A stretch of 64,000 bases of DNA from Liopterus haemorrhoidalis (lineage: Eukaryota > Arthropoda > Insecta > Coleoptera > Dytiscidae), in assembly GCA_963971575.1 (NCBI GenBank), contig OZ020612.1, positions 34,451,916 to 34,515,915 of the forward strand, in the 5' to 3' direction. The position numbers and the translations under genes were made by a program. The notes beneath the pieces are model-generated. The model was not told where the DNA came from and did not search any database. It saw nothing but the letters and a program-made list of their open reading frames with translations. How positions within the stretch are numbered: the first letter of the stretch is position 1; each line of letters opens with the position of its first letter. This document shows positions 10,330-21,398 of this stretch, one piece after another.

Positions 10330-10455
10330 GTCAAAAAATGTAAAATCAAGTAACAGAAGATTTAGGGAGCATTGTTGTACAATTTTGAAAGTCCTGATAT
10401 TTAACAGAGTTGATGGAAGATATGTGTGAGTGAGTATCCAAGAAGGGATATAAAC
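10330..10455 (+). pseudogene. RTE-like LINE 3' tail, degraded
   Basis: GATGGAAGATATGTGTGAGT GAG followed by CCAAGAAGGG matches the last about 100 bp of the RTE-like family. The copy is shorter and more diverged than the one at 6.0 kb. Confidence 0.5.
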
Positions 10456-11442
10456 TATAAATACAGAATTGACAATACTAACTGGAAATTCTAGAACGCC
10501 ATGCTAAATATATTATATACCACATAAAAAATGATTTGATGCAATCAATATATCCGATATTTTATAACCTCAAAAGTTGACCAAAATGAAATGCGTTGTA
10601 TACGTAAATAGTTATGAAGTATTTTTTCCCATATAAAATTCTTAAAATACTAGTGAATCCTATACACCCATTCTTCTTATGTTGTAAAATATGGTAATTT
10701 CATAGTTTCATAAAATGTTTGTTGTCCCAAATATCACTAACAGAAGCAATTAATTCCGTCTCAGCAATGAAATCCCTAACTCCGCATTACCCTGAGTAAT
10801 AAAAGCAGATACGAACATTTGCACCAGAGTTACAGATGCACACTGGAACGTCTCCTGATTTTTATTCATTTGTCGAACGACAAACGCCAGTGTTTCGCGT
10901 GGGTGCTGTTAGGGTGAGGGCTCTGAGTGTAGGGGGATACAGTCAATGTAGGCGGGGTGAGTGGTTTCTGATTTATTTTCCTGGGAACGCCCTCTCTTGA
11001 GTTCGCGGTCGAGGAGTAGTGTGCGATATCTCTAGATTCATTGGTATGCCACTTCTTCTTTTTCTCCTCTTTCTTAACCTTCTTATTCGCTCTTTTCTCG
11101 TGTATTCACGACAGTTCTGACATGATTTTAAAAATTTCCTCAGCTTGTCATAAAGCGGTATAATCTACAACTGATTATTTTTTAAACATTTTTGATTACT
11201 TCTGAGCAGTATTACACTGAACATCTAATGAGTATTGTTAACCATGTTAACAGGAAAAACTTTGTGCAAAATTTATGTGTAACGTTAGATTTACACTACA
11301 GATTACAAGTTTTTATACAAAGCTGACAACCTATATTAATAAAATTTGAGTCTATATCTGTTTTTTTATTTTTATTTTTCACTTCGCTGTTATTTGGTCA
11401 TAATACCTAAGACAGGAGATATGTAAACATATGCATAACAAC
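10456..11442. other. Unassigned; GC-richer patch at about 10820-11080
   Basis: The patch near 10820-11080 carries TGAGGGCTCTGAGTGTAGGG and similar G-rich plus-strand sequence, unlike its neighbours. I find no open frame of note, no inverted repeat and no family match. Confidence 0.3.
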
Positions 11443-12695
11443 CGGGCGTAATCTACGGGCGTAATGAATCCATAACGCCCGCTCATTAGCTCATTACGCT
11501 CTCATTTTTTTTTTCATTTTAATAAAAAATATATCGAATAAATAATAACCATTATTTTAGTACTTATAAACATCAGAACTTACTAAAATAAAGAATTCAA
11601 TAAACCTTACGTATCCAAAAATGTGAAAAATGTTAAACTTACCAATTCTTAAAAATACGCCAACAGTACAGTCTCATTTACAGCCGACACCTTATTTTTT
11701 GATTGCCATGGTCTAAAGGTTTCATATTCTTTTTCATATTTATGTTTTGATTTAAGGTTTATTCGTTTATGTTGCACCAAACTTGTCCAGGACAAGAGCA
11801 GCTGACGTCACAGTGCAACTAAAAACTTCTTCTGAACTGCTCGAAACAGGAATACCAACGAACGGTTTTCCAGGCAGGCGAATGACATTTGCAGACAAAG
11901 TTGATAACCTCACTTTTTAAAACAAATTTGTGCTAAAGTAATAGTAAATAAATAAGATAATATGAATAGTTTAAATGCTGAAATAAATTTTATAAAAATA
12001 AATAATAAAAATTCAAGTTTTGACAGATTTTATAAAACTTCAGAATTTATTTATGTTAGTTATTATACCAGCATTGTAGGAAAAGTACTTTCCTTCTGTT
12101 CATATTACTCGATTCATGATCGATACATGATAGATAGATGTAAAATATAAATTTCCTCTAGACCAAATACAGATTATAACCAAGTTAGATTAAGTTTGCC
12201 GCCTTTTTACAGGTTGCCTGAAGCTACACTCACTCCCGAGCAAGTGTAGACTTTGCCTGTCCTGAACAAGTTCATAAATACAAACAAACACTTTATGTAC
12301 AGGTGTCGGAACACAAACGAACGCCATAGTGTAGCTGTGGTGTAGTTCAGTGTAGGTTGGGCAACACAAACGAACACACCTTTAGTTGGTAACAAACTTT
12401 TTGTGCATTTATGCTGATATATTCGGGCAATTCTTGCATATTTATTTTAATTTTAATATCAATTCTGACAATTAAACGACTAAATAAAATCATTTGTTTT
12501 TTGTCTATAAATGCATGTTCCTTCAGTTCATTGTCATTAGCTACCAGATCTGTTAACTTTAACTTTTTACTTTATGTGAAGGCCGGTATAAAATATCTGT
12601 TAATTTTTACTTTTTTTTTCATTTGAAGTGAAAAATAAAATTTAAAGTTACTGGATGATTACGCCCATCGAGCGACATCCAGCGGGCGTAATCGT
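11443..12695. mobile_element. Candidate element with GGGCGTAAT end clusters
   Basis: GGGCGTAAT occurs twice within 25 bp at the left (11444 and 11457). It returns at the right as ATTACGCCC (12658) and GGGCGTAAT (12683). ATTACGCTC lies at about 11493. Such clusters at both ends of about 1.25 kb resemble the subterminal transposase-binding sites of DNA transposons. The middle is AT-rich with no coding match. No clean terminal inverted repeat or target duplication was seen. Confidence 0.4.
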
Positions 12696-12879
12696 CTTAG
12701 AAACACCCTTGGCGCATAAATAGATATTTCGGCCTCATATTTGGTTTCTACACGTTTCAGATGATTATAAGATAATTTTTAAAACGATTTTTATCTGTTT
12801 GTCCGAAATTCATGCAAAAATGGCTGGACATATTTTTACGAAAATTGGTATGATGATAGAGTAAAACCAGGATTCGAAC

Positions 12880-13458
12880 ATAGGCTATAAGACATTTCAA
12901 ATTTTTTATTCTTGGGGGATTTTTTGGGTTAAAACTGTTTATTAAAAAACTTACAATATTACTGACTTAATAGAAAAATATATGCAACAAAAATTGATTA
13001 TAGGAAGGAAACAATTCTTTTTTATTAAATGCATTTTTTCAATTATATGAATAATTGGGGAGTTATGGGGGGACAACCTAATACTAAAATCTAAGTATAT
13101 CTCCCTTACTATTAATTTAACAGCAAAATAATGTATAACAAAATCGTTTATAATAAGAAAATAAATCTTTTATTTTTATGTATTTTTTTCATTAAGATGA
13201 ATATTTGGCGACAAGCTACTGGGAGACACCCGGAAGCTACACTTTTGAAATATCTCCCTTATTATCGACTTAATAGTAAAAATGTATATATCAAAAATTG
13301 TTTACAATACGAAAATAAATCTTTGTTGTAGATTATTTAGGGGGCAAGGGGAGTGTTACTTATAAGATTGAAATATCTCATTTATCATTTACTTAACAGC
13401 AAAAATGAACTTGAGAGAAAAACTATTTTTTTCTGTTTAATGCAGGTTTTAATAAGAT
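12880..13458. repeat. Array of diverged ~125-155 bp repeats, left part
   Basis: The motif TATCTCCCTTA followed by a TTAACAGCAAAAAT-like block recurs at about 13097, 13250 and 13374, spaced 153 and 124 bp. Two further units lie beyond the inserted element (15304 and 15389). Divergence between units is high, so the array is old. It was interrupted by the element at 13463-15263. Confidence 0.6.
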
Positions 13459-14469
13459 ATATCCCAGCAAACATTCAACTAACGGCCGAATGCCGGCAAA
13501 CTGCTTTTACTGCTGGTAAATTACTGGCACCAAAAGTAAGTGCAACGCCAGTATTAATAATGTACTTCACATTTGTATTTTGCATTCCGCCTATACGAAG
13601 TACTTTACCAGCATTTTATAAGCACTCTTCTTCACTCATACTTTTTACTTAAAACTAAACTTTTTTTGAATGTAATAATTTGAAAAGTCTGATTGTTCTT
13701 AGTCATAAAACACCCTAACAGCGTGGCCTTCAAGGGCCAGTACAAGTTGATACGTATTGGTGGACAGTTTGTCAAGAAGTGTATTTGAATAGTTATTGTT
13801 TTGTGAACATTATCGAGTTTTTTATTGTGATTTGTGTGTATTTTGTTAGATTTAAGGACGTAGTTTACACAAACTGTTTCATGTTAAATTGTTTAATTTT
13901 TAGTTTAGTTCAATCATAGTTTTTTTCATGTAATAAAATTTTCAATTATTAATAAATCTGTTACAAGATTATAAATATGTCATTCAAAAAATATAATTTG
14001 TCATATTTCATTTTGACTAGTGACATCTTAAATATTTTGTAAATATAATACTAACCTAAAATAATACAAACTTAATCCAAAACTGTAAAGCTTTGTTTAT
14101 AATATAATCAAATAAAAATCACCAAAATAACCAGATCTAGTTTGTTCTTACAAAAGTGAATAGCTTATAGCATTAATACTTATAAAATTTGATTATTGAA
14201 TTTATTTTAATAAGTATGATTTCTTTAGGTTGGCATTCTTCAAGTCAGGGGGAAAAGATGTGGTAGATAATACAAGACGAATATTGGCGAAAATTATTAG
14301 TCACCCCTTATCTTTAGGATGCAATTGGTTAGGCGGAAATGGCAGAAAACCATTTTCTTAAAATTCTTCATTAAATTAAATAAACTAATTCCAGTTATTC
14401 CTGAAATTATATTTATTTAATATTTATAGATAAATCAATAAATTATAACTGTTAATACAATTTACAATC

Positions 14470-14636
14470 GGCCAGTTTTACCATCGTTGAATAAATTTAT
14501 TTAACAACTTAAGTTAACAATATCGCATCATTCTATTGACAGCAATGTTAATTTCTTCATTAATAGTTTAAAACCGATGCGATATTGTCAACTTTATTTG
14601 TTAAATAAATTTATTCAACGATGGTGAAAATGGCCA
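14470..14636. repeat. Fold-back nested in copy 1
   Basis: TTTTACCATCGTTGAATAAA at the left pairs with the inverted sequence ending near 14631. Both arms continue through an ATAAATTTATTTAACAA block and a GCGATATTG block, separated by about 55 nt. GGCCA flanks each side, a possible 5-bp duplication. The same fold-back is in copy 2, so it was already part of the element before it multiplied. Confidence 0.75.
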
Positions 14637-14936
14637 AATGAGTATTTATTTTGCACCTAACCATTAATTTATTTTAATACTGGGTAAGTACACATATGTT
14701 ACATTTGAAACACTAGAGAGTGGGTATAATATAAGCACTGGTCCATCAGAAATAAATCTTGTAACTAATGCGATTATGAGGAAGAACAGTCTTTGTATTC
14801 TTACAATGACTGATTATGGGCCTTTATCCAATGTACAAACTGATATTATGTCCATTATTTGTAAAAAAATCTAATTATTTTATTGTACCTTGGATATAAA
14901 TAAACAAATTAAAATTAAATTAAAAATTATTTTGCA

Positions 14937-15213
14937 CTTTACCGTTGCTGGGCCAGCAACTGATACATCAACGGGCCAGCTAACGGCCACGGGGACACCG
15001 GGGTACTGGCCCAGTGCAAAATGCCAGGACTGGCCCAGTGCGAAATGCCAGCACTGGTCCAGTGCGAAATGCCAGCACTGGCCCATTACTTTCAATGCAC
15101 TTTACCGTTGCTGGGCCGGCAACTGATACATCAATGGGCCAGTAACGGCCACGGGGACACCGGGGTACTGGCCCAGTACGAAATGCCAGCACTGGCCCAT
15201 TACTTTCAATGCC
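14937..15213. repeat. Minisatellite of 24-bp and ~163-bp periods, copy 1
   Basis: Units such as CTGGCCCAGTGCGAAATGCC AGCA repeat head to tail at 24 bp. They are embedded in a larger unit beginning CTTTACCGTTGCTGGGCC at 14937 and 15100. Open frames on both strands here are by-products of the repeat. Confidence 0.8.
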
Positions 15214-15267
15214 GGGGAGTATGTGCTTTACCAGTACTGGCCCGTATAAAAATGTTTGCTGGGATAT

Positions 15268-15481
15268 TTGGGAATCTATGGAGAGAGCTACCAATAAACG
15301 AAGTATCTCACTTATTATTTACTTAACATCAAAAATACACGCAAAAGAGTGTTTTAAGAACATTATTTTGTGTAACTTGAAAATGAAATATCTCATATAT
15401 TTACGTTACAGCAAAATATAGGTACACTACAAAAACCGTACGAAGTACGAGTATTCCAGCTAATCTGAAATAAAATTAGTA
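15268..15481. repeat. Array of ~125-bp repeats, remaining part between the two element copies
   Basis: TATCTCACTTATTATTTACT and TATCTCATATATTTACG (15304, 15389) continue the array seen at 13.1-13.4 kb. This shows the spacer is older flanking DNA, not part of a single giant palindrome. Confidence 0.6.
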
Positions 15482-15551
15482 ATATCCCAGCAAACATTTT
15501 TATCCGGACCAGTACTGGTAAAGCACATACTCGCCGGCATTGAAAGTAATG

Positions 15552-15791
15552 GGCCAGTGCTGGCATTTCGTACTGGGCCAGTACCCCGGTGTCCCGTGGC
15601 CCTTAGCTGGTCCATTGATGTATCAGTTGCTGGCCCAGCAACGGTAAAGTGCATTGAAAGTAATGGGCCAGTGCTGGCATTTCGCACTGGGCCAGTGCTG
15701 GCATTTCGCATTGGTCCAGTGCTGGCATTTTGCACTGGGCCAGTACCCCGGTGTCCCCGTGGCCGTTAGCTGGCCCAGCAACGGTAAAGTG
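15552..15791. repeat. Minisatellite, copy 2
   Basis: GGGCCAGTGCTGGCATTTCG CACT repeats at 24 bp, with the GTACCCCGGTGTCCC and GCTGGCCCAGCAACGGTAAA blocks of copy 1 in inverted order. Confidence 0.8.
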
Positions 15792-15935
15792 CAAAATAAT
15801 CGCATTAGTTGCAAGATTTATTTCTGACAGACTAGTGCTTATATTATACCCACTCTCTAGTGTTTCAAATGTAATATATGTGTACTTACCCAGTATTAAA
15901 ATAAATTAATGGTTAGGTGCAAAATAAATACTCAT

Positions 15936-16103
15936 TTGGCCATTTTCACCATCGTTGAATAAATTTATTTAACAAGTAAAGTTGACAATATCGCATCGGT
16001 TTTAAACTATTAATGAAGAAATTAACATTGCTGTCAATAGAATGATGCGATATTGTTAACTTAAGTTGTTAAATAAATTTATTCAACGATGGTAAAACTA
16101 GCC
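15936..16103. repeat. Fold-back nested in copy 2
   Basis: This is the inverted counterpart of 14470-14636. The TTCACCATCGTTGAATAAAT arm and its partner ending ATTCAACGATGGTAAAA are both intact. Confidence 0.75.
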
Positions 16104-17181
16104 GATTGTAAATTGAATTAACAGTTATAATTTATTGATTTATTTATAAATATTAAATAAATATAATTTCAGGAATAACAGGAATTAGTTTCTTTAATTT
16201 ATTAATTTAATGAAGAATTTTAAGAAAATGGTTTTCTGCCATTTCGGTCAAACCAATTTCATCCTAAAGATAAGGGGTGACTAATAATTTTCGCCAATAT
16301 TCGTCTTGTATTATCTACCACATCTTTTCCCCCTGACTTGAAGAGTGCCAACCTAAAGAAATCATACTTGTTAAAATAAATTCAATAAACAAATTTTATA
16401 AGCATTAATGCTATAAGCTGTTCACTTTTGTAAGAACAAACTAGATCTGGTTATTTTGGTGATTTTTATAGTGTATTACTGACTTTTAGAAACTTGGTTA
16501 TATTGTAAAAAAAGCTTTACAGTTTTGGATTAAGTTTGTATTATTTTAGGTTAGTATTATATTTACAAAATATTTAAGATGTCACTATTCAAAATGAAAT
16601 ATGACAAATTATATTTTTTAAATGACATATTTATAATCTTGTATCAGATTTATTAATAATTGAAAATTTTATTACATGAAAAAACTATGATTGAACTAAA
16701 CTAAAAATTAAACAATTTAATATGAAATAGTTTGTGTAAACTACGTCCTTAAATCTAACAAAACACACACAAATCACAATAAAAAACTGTATAATGGTCA
16801 CAATCAATAACTATTCAAATACACATCTTTAAAAACTATTCACCAACACGTCCGAACTTATACTAACAGAATATCACTTGTACCGACCCTCGAAGGCCAC
16901 GCCATTAGGGTGTTTTATGACTAAGAACGGTCAGACTTTTCAAATTATTACATTCAAAAAAAGTTATAAACATAAGCACTGGCCCGCTAGAAATAACCTT
17001 GGATTAATACAAATAAGGAATGCTTATAAAATGCTGGTAAAGTACTTCGTATAGGCAGAGTGCGAAATACAAATGTGAAGTACATTATTAATACTGGCGT
17101 TGCACTTACTTCTGGTGCCAGCAATGTACCAGCGTAAAAGCAGTTTGCCGGCGTTCGGCCGTTAGTTCAATGTTTGCTGGG

Positions 17182-17509
17182 ATCCTATACACAAAAATTT
17201 GCAGCGAACTTTTTTCTATCTTTATTTATTTTTTTATTAGGATAGGTATTTATCGTACGAAAACTTGTTAGAAACATATCATCACTTAATAATTTAGCAA
17301 TAGTACAAAACAACAAATTTCTGTTGTTTTTAAATATATAAACTTGTGAGTTTGAGATAATTTTTATATTTGTTTATAGAATATTGTTTTCGATATAATT
17401 GTTTATAGTTCAGAACCTTCGATGAAATTAGAGGTCGCGCAAAATAAGATGAAACCCTGAATGTGCAAACAAGTAAACTGCAAACTTTACTGCAAACGGC
17501 CAAAATTAA
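17182..17509. other. No recognisable feature
   Basis: AT-rich flank of the inverted pair. I see no continuation of the ~125-bp array here. Confidence 0.4.
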
Positions 17510-18110
17510 CTATACACATAGTTTTGTGGTTGAAATCGGTTGTAGAAATGTATGATTGTAGAAATCGGTTCTATCTTATGTTAAAATTAAAACCGACAGT
17601 GGCACTGAACTTTTTAATTATACACCATACTTTGTAACAATTTTAAGTTTGACACAGTAAAACAAACCTATTCAATATATGAAGTAGATTAAGATTAAAT
17701 AAGTTAAAATGTTTTGTATACAAGTACAATTATCCTATTTTTACTTATACGAGTATTACCTAAACTACGTAAAACTATATCTTTTCTTATAACCATATTT
17801 AGATTTTTCAATAATTATTGTGTCACAGTAATAGCAACCGTACTAGCGAAACATAATTGTAAATACTGTGAAATTATTCACATTGCACATAGCAATTGTC
17901 GTCTCATAGTGTAACTAATTTTGTAGCTTTGCGCAATGTACCAATGCATTCTTACATAAAATATAGAACTATACTATCCGTTAAGGTACGATGCAAGGGG
18001 AATTAACATATAGATATAGGCAGTGTTTGGAACAAAATATTTACATGCCCGAAAATTGAGAGCGCTACTGTATACTGCAGTGCTGTTCATAAACAATCTC
18101 ACCGTATAAA
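17510..18110 (+). repeat. Dispersed repeat of unknown class, copy 1
   Basis: This stretch aligns colinearly with 45690-46130. Shared blocks include AAACCGACAGTGGCACTGAA, CACTTTGTAACAATTTTAAG in near form, ACGTAAAACTATATC and GCCCGAAAA.TGAGAGCG. The 3' side of both reads GCTGTTCATAAACAATC. No coding signal is visible. A CAGTGCGGCCAAAA-like left end at 45.7 kb is compatible with a Tc1/mariner-type MITE, but the right terminus is not resolved. Confidence 0.6.
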
Positions 18111-18529
18111 ATCATACAAGGTGTTAGAATTTAATGATTTAAATTGTCTGTTTTTTTTGTAATACGTAACTAACAGGGATAGTTCATTTTGTATGTTGTA
18201 TATTGACAATACATTTATAATATTATCATAGTATTGGTTCACAAGGATACGCCAAAGTCTGTTTACACCACCACAGTCACTAAAGTAACCAGATCTAGTT
18301 TCGTAGATAATAAAAAATTATATTTTTTAAAATATAAAAATATTATTTTCTTGGCGTTACCTGATTGCCCTAAAATAAAAGCCGCAATTGATCCATTCCT
18401 CCTCTGATACATTACTACCCACTCTTCCGTACATATTTGTTTATAATTATTAATAATTATCGCATGATTAATTTTTTCCGAGTATCAGTATTTTTATTAT
18501 ATGTTAATATATGAGTTAATATATGAGTT

Positions 18530-18665
18530 TAGTATATGCATGCCAAATTTCAATTCTATAGGTCGAGCCGTTTATCCATTATTTATACCGTACAGATAGA
18601 CGCATAAGTGATGGTATAAAGGCTTTTTTGGTAATACTTACGAGATCCTAAAAATATCTAGTATT
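18530..18665 (+). repeat. Dispersed repeat with GACA core, degraded copy
   Basis: CATGCCAAATTTCAATTCTA TAGGT, GCCGTTTATCC, CAGATAGACGC and GGTATAAAGGCTTTTTTGGT AATAC follow in the same order as in the full copy at 40.8-41.2 kb. The GACA microsatellite core has decayed here. Confidence 0.6.
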
Positions 18666-18706
18666 TGTATGAGTGAAACCAAAATTTAGATTGATAGTTC
18701 TGTAAA

Positions 18707-18941
18707 GCCAAGGGAGTGGCCGAGCGCATTAAGTCGTGCAGTTTGGGCTGGTGAAAAGCAGCCAGGATTTTGCGATCGGTAGTTCGATTCTCCGTTGGTG
18801 ATATTATTCGGGCGAGAATAATATGTTTACATTACTCTCATTTCACAATCATTCACCTCTCATCCAGGTGTAGGAGCTCGGCCCCTGGAATCGGCGATTA
18901 ACCTCGTTGCAGAAATAGGCCGATGTAAAATAAATAAATAA
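18707..18941 (+). mobile_element. tRNA-derived SINE with 13-bp target duplications
   Basis: The head contains an A box (TGGCCGAGCGC) and a B box (AGTTCGATTCTCC), with a tRNA-Leu/Ser-like extended layout. A tRNA-unrelated body follows, then an AAATAAATAAATA tail. ATAGTTCTGTAAA flanks it exactly at 18694-18706 and 18942-18954. It is probably copied by a LINE partner. The insertion split a fragment of RTE-like LINE tail whose pieces flank it. Confidence 0.85.
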
Positions 18942-19069
18942 ATAGTTCTGTAAAAGAAACTAAATTGGTAATAAATTCAAGAGGTCTAGTAACAATATTA
19001 ATTTGATTTTAAGACAATATACATGTGAAGTCTCGTAAAAAAATGCTATTAGCGAACAGCGACAACAAA

Positions 19070-19130
19070 GCATATTATGTAAGTGAGACCAAAATTCAGG
19101 ATGACAGTGCCCAAGAAGAGGGAATGAATT
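19070..19130 (+). pseudogene. RTE-like LINE 3' tail
   Basis: TATGTAAGTGAGACCAAAAT followed by GATGACAGTGCCCAAGAAGA matches the family 3' end. A second scrap, TATGAGTGAAACCAAAATTT, lies upstream of the SINE at about 18668. Confidence 0.5.
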
Positions 19131-19520
19131 AGCATTAAATGCAAGAAACAATATTGATTTAATTTAATTAAGGCGTAAGGGTGAATATTAATACCACCTT
19201 AAACGATAGGGGTCATTAGAATTGTTAATTTAGTTACACCTTAGATATGGAGGTTAATTAATTTTTCAGTTTGGACCACCATTTTGCTACGAATAATTTG
19301 TTACTCGCTACATTGATTTATTGAATAAGATTTTCACCTGGTTGCTAAATGTGACAAAAACGTCGCTCTGCGCATAATCTAAAGAAGTTACAGCTTAGGA
19401 CAGTACATGAAGAAAGACACATTATGGTATGTCGTTTCAACATTTATTACTAAAATTTAAAAAGCTTAATGCAAAGTGAATTATTTTTCGTTAAAATTTA
19501 AACACTTTCTTTTATGTCTT

Positions 19521-19664
19521 TTTAAATTTGAACCAATTTTCATTTTGCAAAGAGTATTAAATGTTAAAACTTTGGCACGCTTTTAACATTTAATAGGTAC
19601 ATAAAACAGAAAAATTCAGTATAGTTTTAAAAAGCAAAATAAGAATTGGTTCAAATTTAAATAG
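19521..19664. repeat. Inverted repeat (MITE-like)
   Basis: TTTAAATTTGAACCAATTTT near 19521 pairs with AGAATTGGTTCAAATTTAAA ending near 19664. An inner pair, AATGTTAAAA and TTTTAACATT, gives a second stem. No target duplication was identified. Confidence 0.55.
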
Positions 19665-21395
19665 GCATCCCGAATATAAGTCATAGAAAAATACAGTGTC
19701 ATTTAAATAAATCATATAACAATTAATTAAAATAAAAAATGATTTCAGTGTTTGTGCATATTTATTGCTTATGATTTATAATATTTTTATGTACCCAATT
19801 TTGTTACATTTTTCTTTTGACTATTTTTGTTATTCTTATTAAGTTTTAAAACAATTTTTATTTTGCTTTTTCAAATAATACTGAATGTTTTATAGATTTG
19901 GAAATAGTAAATTATGTAAAAAAAAAACCTAAATCGTCGTCTGCATAAAGCTGTGTACACACTATGCCAATTGGCAAAGCCAAGTGGCTTTGTCAGTTGG
20001 CAGGAACGTCCACACTGTCAACTCAGGCTAGAGTCCATCAGTCTGTCATCAAGCTTGTTCAGCATACCTTGTGAAATCCGTTTTGGCCCAAGTTGTGTCT
20101 AAAACTTTAGTTCCCCGCCCTATTATGTTTGTAGCAATTACAAAAATTACCCTAGGGGATTAATCTAATCAACTGAAAATTTTTTGAGTAATGCATATTA
20201 ATGTGAACCGGAATAGTACAAAAAGAATTTTTAATCTGATAATTATTTTGATTTTTTTTTTTTTTTGCAAAGCCGTGCTCACTATATTTAACATTGCTTA
20301 CAATATTTATCTGACTGACTGGAGAAGTCTCTAGATAGAAGATGTTATTCTTTCAAAAGATGTTAACTTTTATGATTTTTATATGTATCCACAATATGTT
20401 ATCACTTACTAAATACCTACAAAACCCTGAAACTCACACAAATTTTCTATTTTTAGTTTTAAGGTTTCAAATACTGTGTTGTTTAAGATTTCTTTGGCTG
20501 CTGAACAAACTTAAATTCTACTTGCTTGGATATGCCATAGTGGTTTAAATTTTAGTTCCTTTCATCAATTTTGAATCTAAAATACTAAAAGGGTTCATGA
20601 ATTCCAAACTTAATGTCTTCCTAGTTTCACATAGAAACTATACATTTACCCATATTAAAATTCTACTCAAATTATTGACCCGTAATTTTGTCTCTAATAT
20701 GGCATCGTAATATGGGGGTTGGTGCGCAGTTCTAAAAATGTTCACTCTAATCAGGGTTCTTCAGGGGAATTTGTAATCACCGGGACACTAAACATGGTCA
20801 GCACAAGGTCCCCTAATTTACTACCGATGGACAATTTCCGTTAGGGTTATACCAATAAAATTGTCTGTCGCCACTTTAATGAAACAGACAGTTTTCAATA
20901 TGAAAAGGTTTTATAATTATTATAATTATATTATTGTTAAATTCAATTTTGTATAAAAAGTTATTATATCAAAATATAAAATCCATTGAGCAAAAGGATA
21001 CTGCTGGAAATGTTTGAGAACCTATTAGAGATTTGATCTGAAAAGCTTCACAATCAAATTTGTTTTTGTTTTTTTTCTTTTTTGACGAACTTTCGTTTGG
21101 TTCGTTTTTGATCACTAGCAGCCCCTTTATAAGACAAGCTGCTAATAAATTTTATTTTGTACTCGAGTCTCTCTCAAATCTGAATCAAATCAGTTTGATA
21201 CATAAATCATTAAAACTGATTCAACTTAAAATCCTTTGCAAATTTATAAATCTGGCATTACCAAAATATAGTGGGTCCAATACTTACTCGCTCAGTACGT
21301 ATAACAATACGTACTGCGCAGAGTGCGATAGTAATATGAGTGAGTGAGACATATGCTGTGCCACCCGAATACAGTCAGAAAAAACGCATTTATAC
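19665..21395. other. No recognisable feature; one short open frame
   Basis: AT-rich DNA. AAAGCTGTGTACACACT at 19948 resembles a transposon end but has no visible partner. The open frame 21060-21347 (95 codons) shows no domain I recognise. The rest has no structure I can support. Confidence 0.35.
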
Positions 21396-21398
21396 ATT

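Larger units (their letters stand above)
13463..15263 (+). mobile_element. Undescribed 1.8-kb non-autonomous element, copy 1
   Basis: The copy begins CCCAGCAAACATTCAACTAA and ends GTTTGCTGGG, with ATAT on both sides (13459-13462, 15264-15267). Removing it together with one ATAT leaves the neighbouring repeat motifs 125 bp apart, matching the adjacent 124-bp spacing, which strongly supports these boundaries. Inside are a 167-bp fold-back (14470-14636) and a minisatellite near the right end. No transposase is present. A 4-bp palindromic AT duplication and CCCAGCAAAC ends do not let me assign a superfamily with confidence. Confidence 0.75.
15486..17181 (-). mobile_element. Undescribed element, copy 2 (inverted)
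   Basis: The copy begins CCCAGCAAACATTTTTATCC and ends AATGTTTGCTGGG. It is the reverse complement of copy 1 almost throughout, with visible substitutions and small indels. It is preceded by ATAT but followed by ATCC, so a target duplication is not intact. It contains the inverted counterparts of the fold-back (15936-16103) and minisatellite (15552-15791). Together the two copies make an inverted pair separated by 222 bp. Confidence 0.75.

Noticed and set aside
14880..15814. Several open frames on both strands with GPVLAF or QCEMPAL repeats
   Set aside because: They exist in several frames at once and follow the 24-bp minisatellite exactly.
13463..17181. One giant 3.7-kb palindromic transposon
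   Set aside because: Internal CCCAGCAAAC ends, an ATAT duplication around copy 1 and older array repeats in the spacer favour two inverted copies.
18707..18800. A functional tRNA-Leu or tRNA-Ser gene
   Set aside because: A and B boxes are present, but there is a long unrelated body, an AAAT tail and 13-bp flanking duplications, which mean a SINE.
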